From Desulfonatronum sp. SC1 (GTDB lineage Bacteria > Desulfobacterota > Desulfovibrionia > Desulfovibrionales > Desulfonatronaceae), in contig NZ_PZKN01000002.1 of the NCBI RefSeq assembly GCF_003046795.1, positions 1 to 64,000 on the forward strand: a stretch of 64,000 nt of DNA, read 5' to 3'. Below the pieces are notes generated by a model. The model was not told the DNA's origin. It did no database searches and was given only the letters and a program-made list of their open reading frames with translations. Each line of letters opens with the position of its first letter. The stretch's first letter is position 1. Made by a program: the position numbers and the translations under genes. Positions 35,404 to 44,250 of this stretch are shown piece after piece.

Positions 35404-36267
35404 TCAATTCTCCTGCAACAAGCGCAAAAACGGGCTGGATGGGGTCAGGATGACCTGGGTATTTTCGCCGATGGTCTTTTTGTAGGCTTCCAGGGTGCGC
35501 AGGTACTCGTAGAAATCGGGTGCTTGATTCAGGGCCTCGCCGAAAAGCTTGATGGCCTGGGCATCTCCTTCACCGCGAAGTTCTTGGGAGGAACGGTTGG
35601 CCTGGGCGATGAGAATGACCCGTTCCCTGTCGGCCAGGGAGCGAATGTTGGCCGCGGTCTCTTCGCCTTCGGCGCGGTAGGTCATGGCCTCTCGTTCGCG
35701 TTCGGCGATCATTCGGTTGAAGACGGCCCGCTGGGTTTCCGCCGGCAGGTCGGTGCGTTTGATCCGCACGTCGACGACCTCGATGCCGAATTCCCGGACC
35801 AGTTCGTTGCTTTTCGTGGTCAGCTCTTCCATGATCTGGGAGCGCTTAGTGGTGATCACTTCTGTCATGGTGTGCTGGCCAAGCAGGGCACGAAGTTCGG
35901 CGTAGACGATGTCGTCCAGCCGGGCCTGGCCCATGGGCAAGGTGCGCAGGGTGGTGTAGAAACGCAAGGGGTCGATGATTCGCCACTTGGTGTAATTGTC
36001 CACCATCATGTTCTTTTTGTCCCTGGTCAGGATTTCCGCTGGACGGGAATCGTAGTCCAGGATGCGGGCGTCGAAGAATAGGACGTTCTGGACGAAAGGT
36101 AGCTTGAAATGCAACCCGGGGTTCTTGACGTCCCCAATGGGTTTTCCGAGCTGGAGAACGATGCCCCGTTCCCTTTCGTCAATGGTATAGGCACTCTGCG
36201 TGACCACCAAAAAGCCGATGACTAGGGCGACCAGGACCACGGGGAGGGTCAACTTAGGAGTTTTCAT
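35404..36267 (-). CDS. hflC: Membrane protease regulator HflC
   Basis: A 287-aa SPFH/prohibitin-family protein. One N-terminal membrane helix (LPVVLVALVIGFLVVTQSAYTI) precedes the band-7 domain: ERERGIVLQLGKPIG, LHFKLPFVQNVLFFDARIL, and the HflC C-terminal signature ANIRSLADRERVILIAQANRSSQELRGEGDAQA. With HflK it forms the periplasm-facing complex that modulates FtsH proteolysis. Its start overlaps the hflK stop by 4 bp. Confidence 0.95.
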   Translation of the reverse strand: MKTPKLTLPVVLVALVIGFLVVTQSAYTIDERERGIVLQLGKPIGDVKNPGLHFKLPFVQNVLFFDARILDYDSRPAEILTRDKKNMMVDNYTKWRIIDPLRFYTTLRTLPMGQARLDDIVYAELRALLGQHTMTEVITTKRSQIMEELTTKSNELVREFGIEVVDVRIKRTDLPAETQRAVFNRMIAEREREAMTYRAEGEETAANIRSLADRERVILIAQANRSSQELRGEGDAQAIKLFGEALNQAPDFYEYLRTLEAYKKTIGENTQVILTPSSPFLRLLQEN

Positions 36268-37370
36268 TGTGCTCGACCTCCCCGTAAGGATGGCGCGGCT
36301 TCCGAAGCCTCGGGGCGTTGCGCCTTGGGCGTGATGTGGCTGAGGGGAAGATACGGCAAAACTTGGCTCAACGCGCTGTCCGAGATGAAGGTCTTCATCA
36401 GTTCCGGATTGCTCAAAACCTCCTCCATGGTTTCCAGGTACAGCCTGGTCCTGGTCACGTCCGGGGCTTGGTTGTATTCCGTGAGCATGGACAGGAAGCG
36501 GTGGGCTTCACCCTCTGCGCGTCGAACTACGGAATCCTTGTGGGCTTCGGCCTGGTTGATGATCACCGCGGCTTCACCGCGGGCCCGGGGGACGATGTCG
36601 TTGCGGTAGGCCTCGGCTTGATTTTGAATGCGCACGGCGTCCTCTCGGGCGCGGACCACGTCGCGGAAGGAGTCGATGACCGGCTCCGGCGGTTGAACAT
36701 CCTGCAACTGGACGGCAAGGATTTGAATGCCGGACTCGTAGCGGTCCATGATGGTTTGCAACAATGCTCGGGTTTCATCCTGAATAGCCGGTCTGCCGTC
36801 TGTCAGGGCCGCATCCAGCATGTTGTAACCAATGACCTCGCGCATGGCCGCTTCGACGGCGCTTTTCACCGAGGCGTCGGGCATCTGGATGTTGAATAAG
36901 AATTTGACCGGATCGTTGAGCTGGTACTGAACGATAAATTGAACGTCCACAATGTTTTCATCACCGGTGAGCATGTGTGACTCTTCCGGGACGACCCGGT
37001 ACTGGGGCTGAGCGCCCGCGACCGTTGTTTGCTCAATGGTCCGGTAGCCGATTTCAAAACGGCGAACCTGCGTTACCTTGGGAGTCTGAACGGACTCGAA
37101 AGGGAAGGGGATACGGAAGTGCGGTCCTGGATCGGTTATGCGGTTATAGGCGCCGAAACGTTGGACGACACCCAATTCGTCGGGATTGACGATGTAGATC
37201 CCCGAAGCAAGCCACAGCAGAAAAAGTACTAAAACTACGATCTTGCCGCCGCCAGGCAGCTTGATGTTTTTCAGCTTGTTCAACTGCTCGTTGAGTTGCG
37301 CGAGATCTGGAGCCCCGGGGGGGCCGTGCCTTTTCCGCTTATCTTGGAGTTTGTCCCAGTCCCAGTTCAT
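36264..37370 (-). CDS. hflK: Membrane protease regulator HflK
   Basis: A 368-aa SPFH protein. A Gly/Pro-poor N-terminal cytoplasmic stretch precedes one membrane helix (IVVLVLFLLWLASGIYIV). The band-7 domain then reads PDELGVVQRFGAYNRITDPGPHFRIPFPFESV, and VQLQDVQPPEPVIDSFRDVVRAREDAVR is the HflK signature. The ATG at 37370 (MNWDWDKLQDKRK) is the usual HflK N-terminus; a longer ORF 36 bp upstream has no support. It forms an operon with hflC, ended by the 35331 terminator. Confidence 0.95.
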   Translation of the reverse strand: MNWDWDKLQDKRKRHGPPGAPDLAQLNEQLNKLKNIKLPGGGKIVVLVLFLLWLASGIYIVNPDELGVVQRFGAYNRITDPGPHFRIPFPFESVQTPKVTQVRRFEIGYRTIEQTTVAGAQPQYRVVPEESHMLTGDENIVDVQFIVQYQLNDPVKFLFNIQMPDASVKSAVEAAMREVIGYNMLDAALTDGRPAIQDETRALLQTIMDRYESGIQILAVQLQDVQPPEPVIDSFRDVVRAREDAVRIQNQAEAYRNDIVPRARGEAAVIINQAEAHKDSVVRRAEGEAHRFLSMLTEYNQAPDVTRTRLYLETMEEVLSNPELMKTFISDSALSQVLPYLPLSHITPKAQRPEASEAAPSLRGGRAQ

Positions 37371-37549
37371 GAAAGTCAACCTAAAGCAACCCTGATTCGA
37401 GGTCAAGACAAGTCGAGTTCAGAACATCACTCGGCCCGATGCGCAGACTACCTGGACTTGGCTTGAAGTGGAAATCCGCTTAAAGGGTCTTCCTCCGACG
37501 TCTTACTCTGAACCGTTAACTGCAATGAACCTTTCCGAGGAGCATGACG

Positions 37550-38920
37550 ATGCTGATCAAGCGGGAAATATTCCGGGCCTATGACATTCGTGGAGTTGTG
37601 GATCGTGATTTTGACGAAGCGTGGGTTGAGGTACTGGGTAAGGCGTGTGGGACATTTTTTCTCAAACGAGGCCAACGTCAGGCCGTTGTCGGGCACGATT
37701 GCCGACATAGCTCTCCAGGTTATCAAGCCGCGATGATCAAGGGACTCCTTTCCACGGGCGTGGACGTGCTGTATATCAACATGGTTCCCACCCCTCTGTT
37801 CTACTATGCGGTAAAGAAGTTCAACCGCCAAGCTGGGGTGATGATTACAGCCAGTCATAATCCACCGGAATTTAACGGTTTCAAGGTCTGGTCCGGTGCC
37901 GGGACGATTCATTCCGCTGATGTTCGGGAGGTCTATGAGATCATGGCCAGCGGCGAATTCAACATCGGGCAGGGGATCGCCTCCCAACACGATGTGGTTC
38001 CGGCGTATCTGGAGGAACTTTCAGCCCAGGTCCGACTCCCTGCTCCCGTCCGGGTCGTCGTGGACGGAGGCAACGGGGCTGGAGGGGCGATTTGCGCCGA
38101 ACTGCTGCGCCGGGTTGGCGCCGAGGTGGTGGAGCTTTACTGCGATCCGGACGGGAACTTCCCGAACCATCACCCGGACCCGACCCGAGACGAGAACAAC
38201 GCGGATCTCAGGGCCAAGGTTCTGGAGGTCAAGGCCCAAGTGGGCATCGGGCTTGACGGCGACGCGGACCGTATCGGCGCTTTGGACGAAAAGGGGACGA
38301 TGATCTACGGGGATCGGCTTCTGGCCATCTTTTCCCGCCAAGTGCTCCAGGACCGGCCCGGCGCTACGGTGATCGGCGAGGTGAAGTGCTCGCATTTGAT
38401 GTTTCAGGACATTGCCGAGCATGGCGGAAAGCCGATCATGGGCCAGACCGGCCACTCACTGATCAAGGCCAGAATGCAGGAGACCGGGGCGGTTTTGGCC
38501 GGGGAAATGAGTGGACATATGTTTTTCGCGGACCGGTATTACGGGTTCGACGACGCGCTCTACGCCGCGCTGCGCCTGGTGGAGATCATTGGCAAAAATC
38601 CGGCCAAACCGCTGAGCACCTACCTCGATGAGTGGCCGCCCATCTTTTCCACTCCGGAAATCCGCATGGACTGCCCCGAGGAAATCAAGTTTCAAATCGT
38701 GGAGCGGGCGCAGGCTTTTTTCCGAGAACGTTTTAACGTGGTTGACGTGGACGGCGTCCGCATTGTCTTTCCCGATGGCTGGGGGCTGTTGCGCGCTTCC
38801 AACACTCAACCCATCTTGGTTTTACGCTTCGAAGCAGAGTCCGAGGCTCGGCTGAAGGAGGTTCGCGCATTGGTGGAAGAGCCTTTGGGGCTGTGGATTG
38901 GCGAATTGGCAAGAGGGTGA
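37550..38920 (+). CDS. Phosphomannomutase/phosphoglucomutase
   Basis: A 456-aa alpha-D-phosphohexomutase. The active-site phosphoserine is Ser102 in TASHNPPEFNG, the Mg2+ loop is DGDADR at 236-241, the sugar-binding loop is GEMSGHMFF, and the C-terminal phosphate-binding part reads RASNTQPILVLRFE. Most like AlgC/ManB of proteobacteria. It interconverts hexose-1- and hexose-6-phosphates for LPS, exopolysaccharide or GDP-mannose. GAGGAG lies 7 bp before the ATG at 37550; a second ATG is 6 bp upstream. Confidence 0.93.
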   Translation: MLIKREIFRAYDIRGVVDRDFDEAWVEVLGKACGTFFLKRGQRQAVVGHDCRHSSPGYQAAMIKGLLSTGVDVLYINMVPTPLFYYAVKKFNRQAGVMITASHNPPEFNGFKVWSGAGTIHSADVREVYEIMASGEFNIGQGIASQHDVVPAYLEELSAQVRLPAPVRVVVDGGNGAGGAICAELLRRVGAEVVELYCDPDGNFPNHHPDPTRDENNADLRAKVLEVKAQVGIGLDGDADRIGALDEKGTMIYGDRLLAIFSRQVLQDRPGATVIGEVKCSHLMFQDIAEHGGKPIMGQTGHSLIKARMQETGAVLAGEMSGHMFFADRYYGFDDALYAALRLVEIIGKNPAKPLSTYLDEWPPIFSTPEIRMDCPEEIKFQIVERAQAFFRERFNVVDVDGVRIVFPDGWGLLRASNTQPILVLRFEAESEARLKEVRALVEEPLGLWIGELARG

Positions 38921-38986
38921 GGCAATACGGACCGATGGTTTTGATTCTTTCTTGCCCCCTGAGATTTTAACCGCAGAGGTCGTGGA

Positions 38987-39568
38987 ATGCCGTTCGGAGT
39001 GAATCGAGATGCCGCCCCTTGGGAAGGGCTTTTGCGGGCTTTGGGCATGGTCTTCGTGTTCATGGGCGTGATTTGGCTCTTTTGGAAACACAACCAGCGC
39101 ACCATAGAGATGCTGGATTCGCATCAAGTGGTCGTGGATCGTGGCGGGTTGCTGACCGATGCCCAGAAACAATCCGTCCGCGACTTGTCCCGGGCCCTGA
39201 AATCGTCATTCGGGCTGGATTTGCGGCTGGTTGTGTCCGAGGACGGGTTAACGCGACCGCAGGTGGACGCAAAGACCATCCACATTGGTATTGATCCCGA
39301 ATCCGAGGTTTTTCATGTGGTTTTGCCGCCCATCGTGGAACGGGCACTGGGACAGGGTTTTATCAGGTACTTGGGCGAGGAGCATTTTGCCCCGTACTGG
39401 GCGAGCGGCAATTGGCAACGGGGGCTGGGCGAGGCCTTGAGCTTGCTTTGGAACGCTTTGAGCAGCCCGGAAGACGAATATGGCGAATATCATCACGATA
39501 AGAACGAGGGTCCACCGGGGGGCGGTTCCTACCGTGGAGTCGTGCGCGACGAAGGACCGGGAAAATGA
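38987..39568 (+). CDS. Membrane-anchored protein with TPM-like fold
   Basis: A 193-aa protein with one N-terminal membrane helix (ALGMVFVFMGVIWLFW). The soluble part has a segment (DRGGLLTDAQKQSVRDLSRALKSSFGLDLRLVVSE) reminiscent of the TPM domain of YgcG-like proteins, though the match is weak. A charged C-terminal tail follows. It overlaps rnhA by 4 bp (ATGA), indicating co-translation. Function unknown. Confidence 0.72.
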   Translation: MPFGVNRDAAPWEGLLRALGMVFVFMGVIWLFWKHNQRTIEMLDSHQVVVDRGGLLTDAQKQSVRDLSRALKSSFGLDLRLVVSEDGLTRPQVDAKTIHIGIDPESEVFHVVLPPIVERALGQGFIRYLGEEHFAPYWASGNWQRGLGEALSLLWNALSSPEDEYGEYHHDKNEGPPGGGSYRGVVRDEGPGK

Positions 39569-40038
39569 GCGGGGACAATGTGACGAGAATCTATACCGAC
39601 GGTGCGTGCTTGGGAAATCCCGGGCCGGGAGGATGGGGAGGCGTGGTGCTCGATGGTCTGGGACGCCGGGAGTTGTCAGGCGGCTACGGGTTGACCACCA
39701 ACAACCGAATGGAGATGCTGGCCGTGATCGAGGCCTTGAGCCTCCTGGGTGACCGGTCCAAGGTGGAGTTGTATACCGACTCCAAATACATACATGACGC
39801 CGTGGAAAAGGGATGGCTGACCAAGTGGAAACGCAACGGCTGGCGGACCGCGGACAAGAAGGCGGTCAAGAACCAGGACCTTTGGCTGCGAATTGACGCC
39901 CTGCTCCAGACCCACGACGTGACCTTTCACTGGGTGCGCGGCCATTCGGGGAACCCGGAAAACGAGTGCTGCGACAGACTGGCCAGCACCGCCGCCCAGG
40001 GGAGCGACCTTCCCGAGGATGTCGGATACATCCGGTAG
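39565..40038 (+). CDS. rnhA: Ribonuclease HI
   Basis: A 157-aa RNase H. Catalytic residues are visible as Asp12 (IYTDGACLGNPGPGGWG), Glu50 (NNRMEMLAVIEAL), Asp72 (YTDSKYI) and Asp137 (NECCDRLA), with the helper His127 in WVRGHSGNPEN. The basic handle (WLTKWKRNGWRTADKKAVKN) is present. It removes RNA from RNA-DNA hybrids. The gene is followed by a strong terminator. Confidence 0.97.
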   Translation: MSGDNVTRIYTDGACLGNPGPGGWGGVVLDGLGRRELSGGYGLTTNNRMEMLAVIEALSLLGDRSKVELYTDSKYIHDAVEKGWLTKWKRNGWRTADKKAVKNQDLWLRIDALLQTHDVTFHWVRGHSGNPENECCDRLASTAAQGSDLPEDVGYIR

Positions 40039-40057
40039 CGTTGAGGCGTTTCGCGAG

Positions 40058-40092
40058 AAAAAAGGCGTCCCGTTTCTGGGACGCCTTTTTTT
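40058..40092. terminator. Bidirectional terminator between rnhA and the DRTGG gene
   Basis: GGCGTCCC (40064-40071) pairs with GGGACGCC (40078-40085) around a 6-nt loop. It is flanked by six A on the left and seven T on the right, so it ends transcripts from both convergent genes. Confidence 0.93.
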
Positions 40093-40113
40093 GCGTGATT
40101 TGGGTCGGGGGAA

Positions 40114-41178
40114 CTATTTCAGCCCGAGTTTTTCCTTGATGTAGGGAATGTCCACGTTGTTACTGACGACCTGGGCGCCTTGCTGGATCTTGACCATGTC
40201 CCGCAGTTTCAGGCGGGAGAGGATGGCGTCCATCTTCTTGGACATGGTGAAGGTGTCGTCGCGAACGATGATGATCGGAACTTCCTTGACCTCGGCCCGG
40301 GTCAGGATGATGTCGTTGGGGTAGATGTTTCCGGTCAGGATCAGGCAGGGGCATTCGCCTTCCAGGGCCACCAGCTGAACGTCGGAGCGGTCGCCGCCCA
40401 TGATGATGGCGGTGTTCTTGTTCTTGCGGAAGTGGGTCATGAAGTTTTCGACCTGCATACTGCCGATCAGGAAGTTCTCCACGACACGATCGGTCTTGTC
40501 CTTGGCCGTGACCACCCGTCCGCCGAGCCGTTGGGCCAACTCGCCCACTTGGACCGCGCCGAGCAGCGGATCGCGGGGAAGAACCCCGAGAACCTTCACT
40601 CCGCTGCGCTCCAGAAAGGGCGTCAGGCGGTTCTTGACCTCGTCCATGTAGTCCGGGGGAATGTCGTTGAGAATCGCCCCGATCAGTTGGTCGCCCAGGG
40701 CGTCCTTGAGTACAGCTAGATAGTCGTAGTTCAATTCCTTGCCGTAGCGGTCGATGACGATGGACTTGATGCCCAGGGTGCGCACGACCTCAACCGCGTC
40801 CACGTTGCAGTATTTGCCGGAATACATGCTCCCGGAGCCGGCGACTATGGTCACGTCCTTGCCTTTGCTGACGGCATCGTAGCTGCGCTTGATGTCGCCC
40901 ATCAGGTCGTGGGTCAGGCCGCCGAAGGCCTTGGTTTTGAAGTCCTCGGTGACCAGCACCGGGGTGACGAGTTCGGGATCTTCCTTGAGTCCCAGAACGT
41001 CCTGGACAAAGAACGCGTCTTCATCACCCATTTTGCCGTCCTTTTCAACGGGTACGGCGCCCACGGGCTTGATGTAGCCGACGTTCAGGCCGTCTTTTTG
41101 AAATTTGAGACCAAGCCCCATGGCTATCAGGTTTTTGCCTGAGTAGCCTGACGTCGAGCCCACATAAATACCGACCAT
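40114..41178 (-). CDS. P-loop / DRTGG-domain protein (phosphotransacetylase N-terminal-like)
   Basis: A 354-aa cytoplasmic protein. The N-terminal P-loop domain of BioD/CobB type starts MVGIYVGSTSGYSGKNLIAMGLGLKF. It continues with NVGYIKPVGA and is followed by a DRTGG domain (LPRDPLLGAVQVGELAQRLGGRVV to AIIMGGDRSDVQLVALEG). The same pair of domains forms the regulatory N-terminus of long Pta enzymes, but the catalytic phosphotransacetylase domain is absent. AAGGAGG lies 7 bp before the ATG, supporting this start over the longer ORF. It probably senses a nucleotide or acyl-CoA status; exact role unknown. Confidence 0.87.
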   Translation of the reverse strand: MVGIYVGSTSGYSGKNLIAMGLGLKFQKDGLNVGYIKPVGAVPVEKDGKMGDEDAFFVQDVLGLKEDPELVTPVLVTEDFKTKAFGGLTHDLMGDIKRSYDAVSKGKDVTIVAGSGSMYSGKYCNVDAVEVVRTLGIKSIVIDRYGKELNYDYLAVLKDALGDQLIGAILNDIPPDYMDEVKNRLTPFLERSGVKVLGVLPRDPLLGAVQVGELAQRLGGRVVTAKDKTDRVVENFLIGSMQVENFMTHFRKNKNTAIIMGGDRSDVQLVALEGECPCLILTGNIYPNDIILTRAEVKEVPIIIVRDDTFTMSKKMDAILSRLKLRDMVKIQQGAQVVSNNVDIPYIKEKLGLK

Positions 41179-41267
41179 AGGATGCCTCCTTGCGTACGTT
41201 CGTAATCGTGTAGGAAGATGATGCCTAGCGTGTAACGCCGAAAAACGTTTTGTGGACGTCCGACGAC

Positions 41268-41288
41268 GCAGGCGTACTCTACGCCTGC
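41268..41288. promoter_or_regulatory. Perfect 9-bp palindrome in the DRTGG-gene promoter region
   Basis: GCAGGCGTA and TACGCCTGC are separated by CTC, 90 bp upstream of the DRTGG gene start and about 225 bp upstream of rnc. There is no T-run. It could be an operator or a leader hairpin. The rest of this 334-bp gap shows no gene. Confidence 0.45.
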
Positions 41289-41512
41289 CCATGAGCAATC
41301 GCAATATTTTTCGGGAAAGTCTTCTTCAACCTAGATAAAAGGCGCGTTCTTCTCGACGAAAGGTTCTGAAAGGCTCAATGAACGGGCTTGAGCTGAAAGG
41401 ATACGTCGCGGCTTGATGCTTGACCGGGCATTTTTTTCCTTGATAGCTGGCGGGACGGATTAAGGTGGAAGTGTCAGGATGATCTGAACCAGCCCGATCC
41501 TGGGAGGTGAAA

Positions 41513-42202
41513 ATGGACGACATTGAGCAGGTACAGGCGCGCATTCAGTATGCTTTTGGTGATGTCAAATTATTGAACGAGGCCTTGACGCACAGTTCTT
41601 ATGCAAACGAGTCGCCCGGAAGAGGCCAGAGCAACGAGCGTCTGGAGTTTCTGGGGGATGCGGTTCTGGAGTTGTGCATAACCGAGGAATTGTATGTTCG
41701 CTATCCAGAGGCCAACGAGGGCCAGTTGACCACGTTTCGTGCCCTGCTGGTGAATGAAGGTGTTTTAGCAGGGCTGAGCAGGAAGCTGAAGATCGACCAA
41801 GTCCTTTTGCTGGGGCGTGGCGAAGAGAATCAGGGGGGGCGGCAGCGTCAATCGCTGCTCAGCGACGCTTTCGAGGCGCTTCTTGGGGCGATTTTTCTGG
41901 ACGGGGGATACGCGGTGGCCAAACCGTGGGTTCTGGAGCGGTTCACTGGACTGTGGCCCAGGCAGATGGAACTGCCCGTGGAAAAGGATCATAAGACCAA
42001 ACTTCAAGAGCTGACCCAACAACATTGCCGAGACCGGCCGGTATATTTTTTGGAGGGAAGTTCAGGACCAGAGCACGAGCGGACGTTTCATGTCCTGCTC
42101 AAATTGCCCAGTGGCGAGGAGTTTCGGGACTCGGGCAGCAGCGTCAAAAAGGCCGAGCAGAATGCCGCCCGTCAAGCCATGGTATTCCTTAAGCAAGGTT
42201 GA
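41513..42202 (+). CDS. rnc: Ribonuclease III
   Basis: A 229-aa dsRNA endonuclease. The signature NERLEFLGDAVLEL (Glu42, Asp49) and the second acidic pair Asp118/Glu121 (SDAFEALLGAIFLD) complete the Mg2+ site. The C-terminal dsRBD spans about 156-228 (DHKTKLQELTQQH, GSSVKKAEQNAARQAMVFL). It processes rRNA and structured mRNA. GGGAGGTG lies just before the ATG at 41513; an in-frame GTG 6 bp upstream is part of that site. Confidence 0.97.
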   Translation: MDDIEQVQARIQYAFGDVKLLNEALTHSSYANESPGRGQSNERLEFLGDAVLELCITEELYVRYPEANEGQLTTFRALLVNEGVLAGLSRKLKIDQVLLLGRGEENQGGRQRQSLLSDAFEALLGAIFLDGGYAVAKPWVLERFTGLWPRQMELPVEKDHKTKLQELTQQHCRDRPVYFLEGSSGPEHERTFHVLLKLPSGEEFRDSGSSVKKAEQNAARQAMVFLKQG

Positions 42203-42223
42203 CCTCGGCCCCTGATTCGTCAG

Positions 42224-42265
42224 TTCAGCCCCCGAAACGCCGCGTTTCGGGGGCTGAAGATTTTC
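42224..42265 (+). terminator. 16-bp hairpin terminator of rnc
   Basis: TTCAGCCCCCGAAACG pairs perfectly with CGTTTCGGGGGCTGAA across a 3-nt loop, followed by GATTTTC. It also lies downstream of fliC on the other strand, where no T-run follows. Confidence 0.85.
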
Positions 42266-42333
42266 AGGAGGTCAGCCGATGTCGATGGGACTCCAAATCG
42301 TACCGCCGATGCGGCTCAAGCGGTTGGTCGTGT

Positions 42334-43281
42334 TTAGCCGCTGATGAGCTGCATGGCCATCCGAGGCAGGGAGTTGGCCTGAGCCAGCATGGCCACCGCC
42401 GCCTGGGTGATGATCTGGTTGCGGACGAACTCGGTCATTTCCAGGGCCACGTCCGCGTCGGAAATTCGCGACTCCGCGGCCTGCAGGTTTTCGGCCTGGA
42501 TGGACAGGTTGGTGATGGTGTTGGCCAGGCGATTCTGCAAGGAGCCGAGACTGGCACGAATATTGTCCTTGGAAAGGATGGCGTTTTCCAGGGCGTCGAG
42601 GGCGAGCTGAGCTCCCTCTTGGGTGGAGATGGAAAAGCCTGCTCTTGCTTCAAGGTGAGACGCGCTTGCAAAGTCTCGGCTTGCCGCATTGCCGACCCCG
42701 AGAGCGGATGCCGTGGAGTTACCGATGGCAATGTAGTAGTAGTCCTCGGCGCTGTTGTTGGATGGCCCGAAGTGAATTTTCAAAGGACCACTGGAGATAA
42801 GGCCGGCACCGTTATGATCTCCACCCCAATCCGCTGGGTTTCCAGAGCCTGTGGAAAGATTGCCGTTCAGCAGGTAAATTCCATTGAACTTCGTGGCATT
42901 GGCGATTCGGGTGATTTCCGAGGCCATGGCTTGGTATTCCGAGTCGATGATCAAGCGCTGATCGGAGTTGTAAGTACCTGTGGCCGCCTGGGTGGCCAGT
43001 TCCTTCATCCTGATCAGCTTTTCGTCGATGACGGCCAGGGCGCCGTCCGCGGTCTGGATCATGGAAATAGCGTCGTTGGCGTTGCGAATGCCTTGTCGCA
43101 TGGAGGAAATCTCCGCTCGCATCAGTTCGCGGATAGCCAACCCGGCGGCGTCGTCCGCGGCGCTGTTGATGCGCAATCCCGAAGAAAGCCGCTCCGTGGA
43201 CGTCCCGAGTCTGCCATAGGCGGCGGACAGGTTTCGGGCGGCGTTCTGTGCCATTAAATTGTTGTTGATTGTCAGAGCCAT
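42334..43281 (-). CDS. fliC: Flagellin
   Basis: A 315-aa flagellin with both conserved ends: N-terminal MALTINNNLMAQNAARNL and LSTASSL-like STERLSSGLRINSAADDAAGLAI, and C-terminal ESRISDADVALEMTEFVRNQI with ITQAAVAMLAQANSLPRMAMQLISG. The variable middle is short, so this is a compact flagellin. It polymerises outside the cell to form the filament. AGGAGG lies just before the ATG at 43281, and a textbook sigma-54 promoter is 44-59 bp upstream. Confidence 0.96.
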   Translation of the reverse strand: MALTINNNLMAQNAARNLSAAYGRLGTSTERLSSGLRINSAADDAAGLAIRELMRAEISSMRQGIRNANDAISMIQTADGALAVIDEKLIRMKELATQAATGTYNSDQRLIIDSEYQAMASEITRIANATKFNGIYLLNGNLSTGSGNPADWGGDHNGAGLISSGPLKIHFGPSNNSAEDYYYIAIGNSTASALGVGNAASRDFASASHLEARAGFSISTQEGAQLALDALENAILSKDNIRASLGSLQNRLANTITNLSIQAENLQAAESRISDADVALEMTEFVRNQIITQAAVAMLAQANSLPRMAMQLISG

Positions 43282-43324
43282 AGCTGAACCTCCTAAAAGG
43301 GTGACATCGTGATGCCTAGCTTTA

Positions 43325-43340
43325 AGCAAGGAGGGTGCCA
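43325..43340 (-). promoter_or_regulatory. Sigma-54 promoter of fliC
   Basis: The minus strand reads TGGCACCCTCCTTGCT, matching the -24/-12 consensus TGGCAC-N5-TTGCT with exact spacing. Transcription should start about 12 bp downstream, leaving a leader of roughly 30 nt with AGGAGG. Upstream (43341-43500) is AT-rich and could hold activator sites. Confidence 0.92.
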
Positions 43341-43638
43341 ACAGTGTTTAGTTGTTTTTTTTCAAATTGTTATTATTTGCTGTGGCGCTCTAAGAGCTAT
43401 TTTGGAGACGTATATGTGCTAACAAGGTGATTTTCTTGCCAGTGCATATTGGCGAAGATGTGGGTGTTGAATTTTATTGTTTTGTTTTAGATTGTTAGGG
43501 TGGCCTTGTGCTTTTTGCGGTCATCACTCCCCGGTGAGCTTCCCGTGTCATTGTCATGACAATGGGCTGAAAATATTGCACGCCGGGATGAAGTCATTTG
43601 GTCTTGACGTCGCTCTTGAGACTTGTCGGGAGCCCCGC

Positions 43639-43665
43639 TAAAGATTTTCGGGCAATGGTCGATAA
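43639..43665 (+). promoter_or_regulatory. Sigma-28 (FliA) promoter of flaG
   Basis: TAAA (43639-43642), 15 bp, then GTCGATAA (43658-43665), matching the TAAA-N15-GCCGATAA consensus with one mismatch. It would give a leader of about 80 nt for flaG. Thus fliC and flaG, only 0.5 kb apart and divergent, appear to use different flagellar sigma factors. Confidence 0.85.
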
Positions 43666-43752
43666 GAAGGATAAAGCGAAGATAGTGTTTTGGCGTCCCT
43701 GTTGATTGGGCAGCCTTTCCCCGACCTTTGAGGAAGTAGTGAGGATACAGCC

Positions 43753-44130
43753 ATGCGTGTGGATAATAATTTTGAGACTCGGTCATATGTGTCGGGCGAC
43801 CTTGGTGTTGCTTATGTTTTGAACGTGCCTGAAAGCGACAAGCTCGGTGCCCTCAGCCACGACAGGGACCGCGATGGGCATAAGGGCGACGATGCTCGTC
43901 AGAAAGGAAGAAGCGCCTTGATGGAGGCCATGGATGTGGCCGAAGAGCACCTGAAGGGAACCGGACTAAATATTCGATTGAAGGTTGCGGACAAGAGCGA
44001 GCGGCTTCAGGTTGAGGTGTTTGATCCGAAAACCAAGGAAGTCCTGCGACGTTTTCCCCCGGATGAGATTATCCGACTGGCTGAGTCCATTGACGAAATG
44101 GCCGGCTTGATCGTGGACAGATCGCTTTAG
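43753..44130 (+). CDS. flaG: FlaG-family flagellar protein
   Basis: A 125-aa protein. Its C-terminal half is the FlaG domain: LNIRLKVADKSERLQVEVFD, KTKEVLRRFPPDEIIRLAESIDE and MAGLIVDRSL. FlaG proteins influence filament length and usually sit beside flagellin and fliD genes. The N-terminal 55 residues are charged and variable. Preceded by a sigma-28 promoter and divergent from fliC. Confidence 0.92.
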   Translation: MRVDNNFETRSYVSGDLGVAYVLNVPESDKLGALSHDRDRDGHKGDDARQKGRSALMEAMDVAEEHLKGTGLNIRLKVADKSERLQVEVFDPKTKEVLRRFPPDEIIRLAESIDEMAGLIVDRSL

Positions 44131-44250
44131 GGCTTCCATTTGAGACTTGGTGCCGGTGAAGGCTCGAACGTCGATTTCGTGTTGCTTCGACTTTTCGGGC
44201 TGGAAGGATCTTCCTTGTGGGGACATCGGGAATAGGATAAGGAAGCATCC

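Noticed and set aside
42199-43257. 352-aa plus-strand ORF opposite flagellin
   Set aside because: Low-complexity Gly/Val/Asp-rich antisense translation of fliC; fliC has RBS, promoter and conserved ends.
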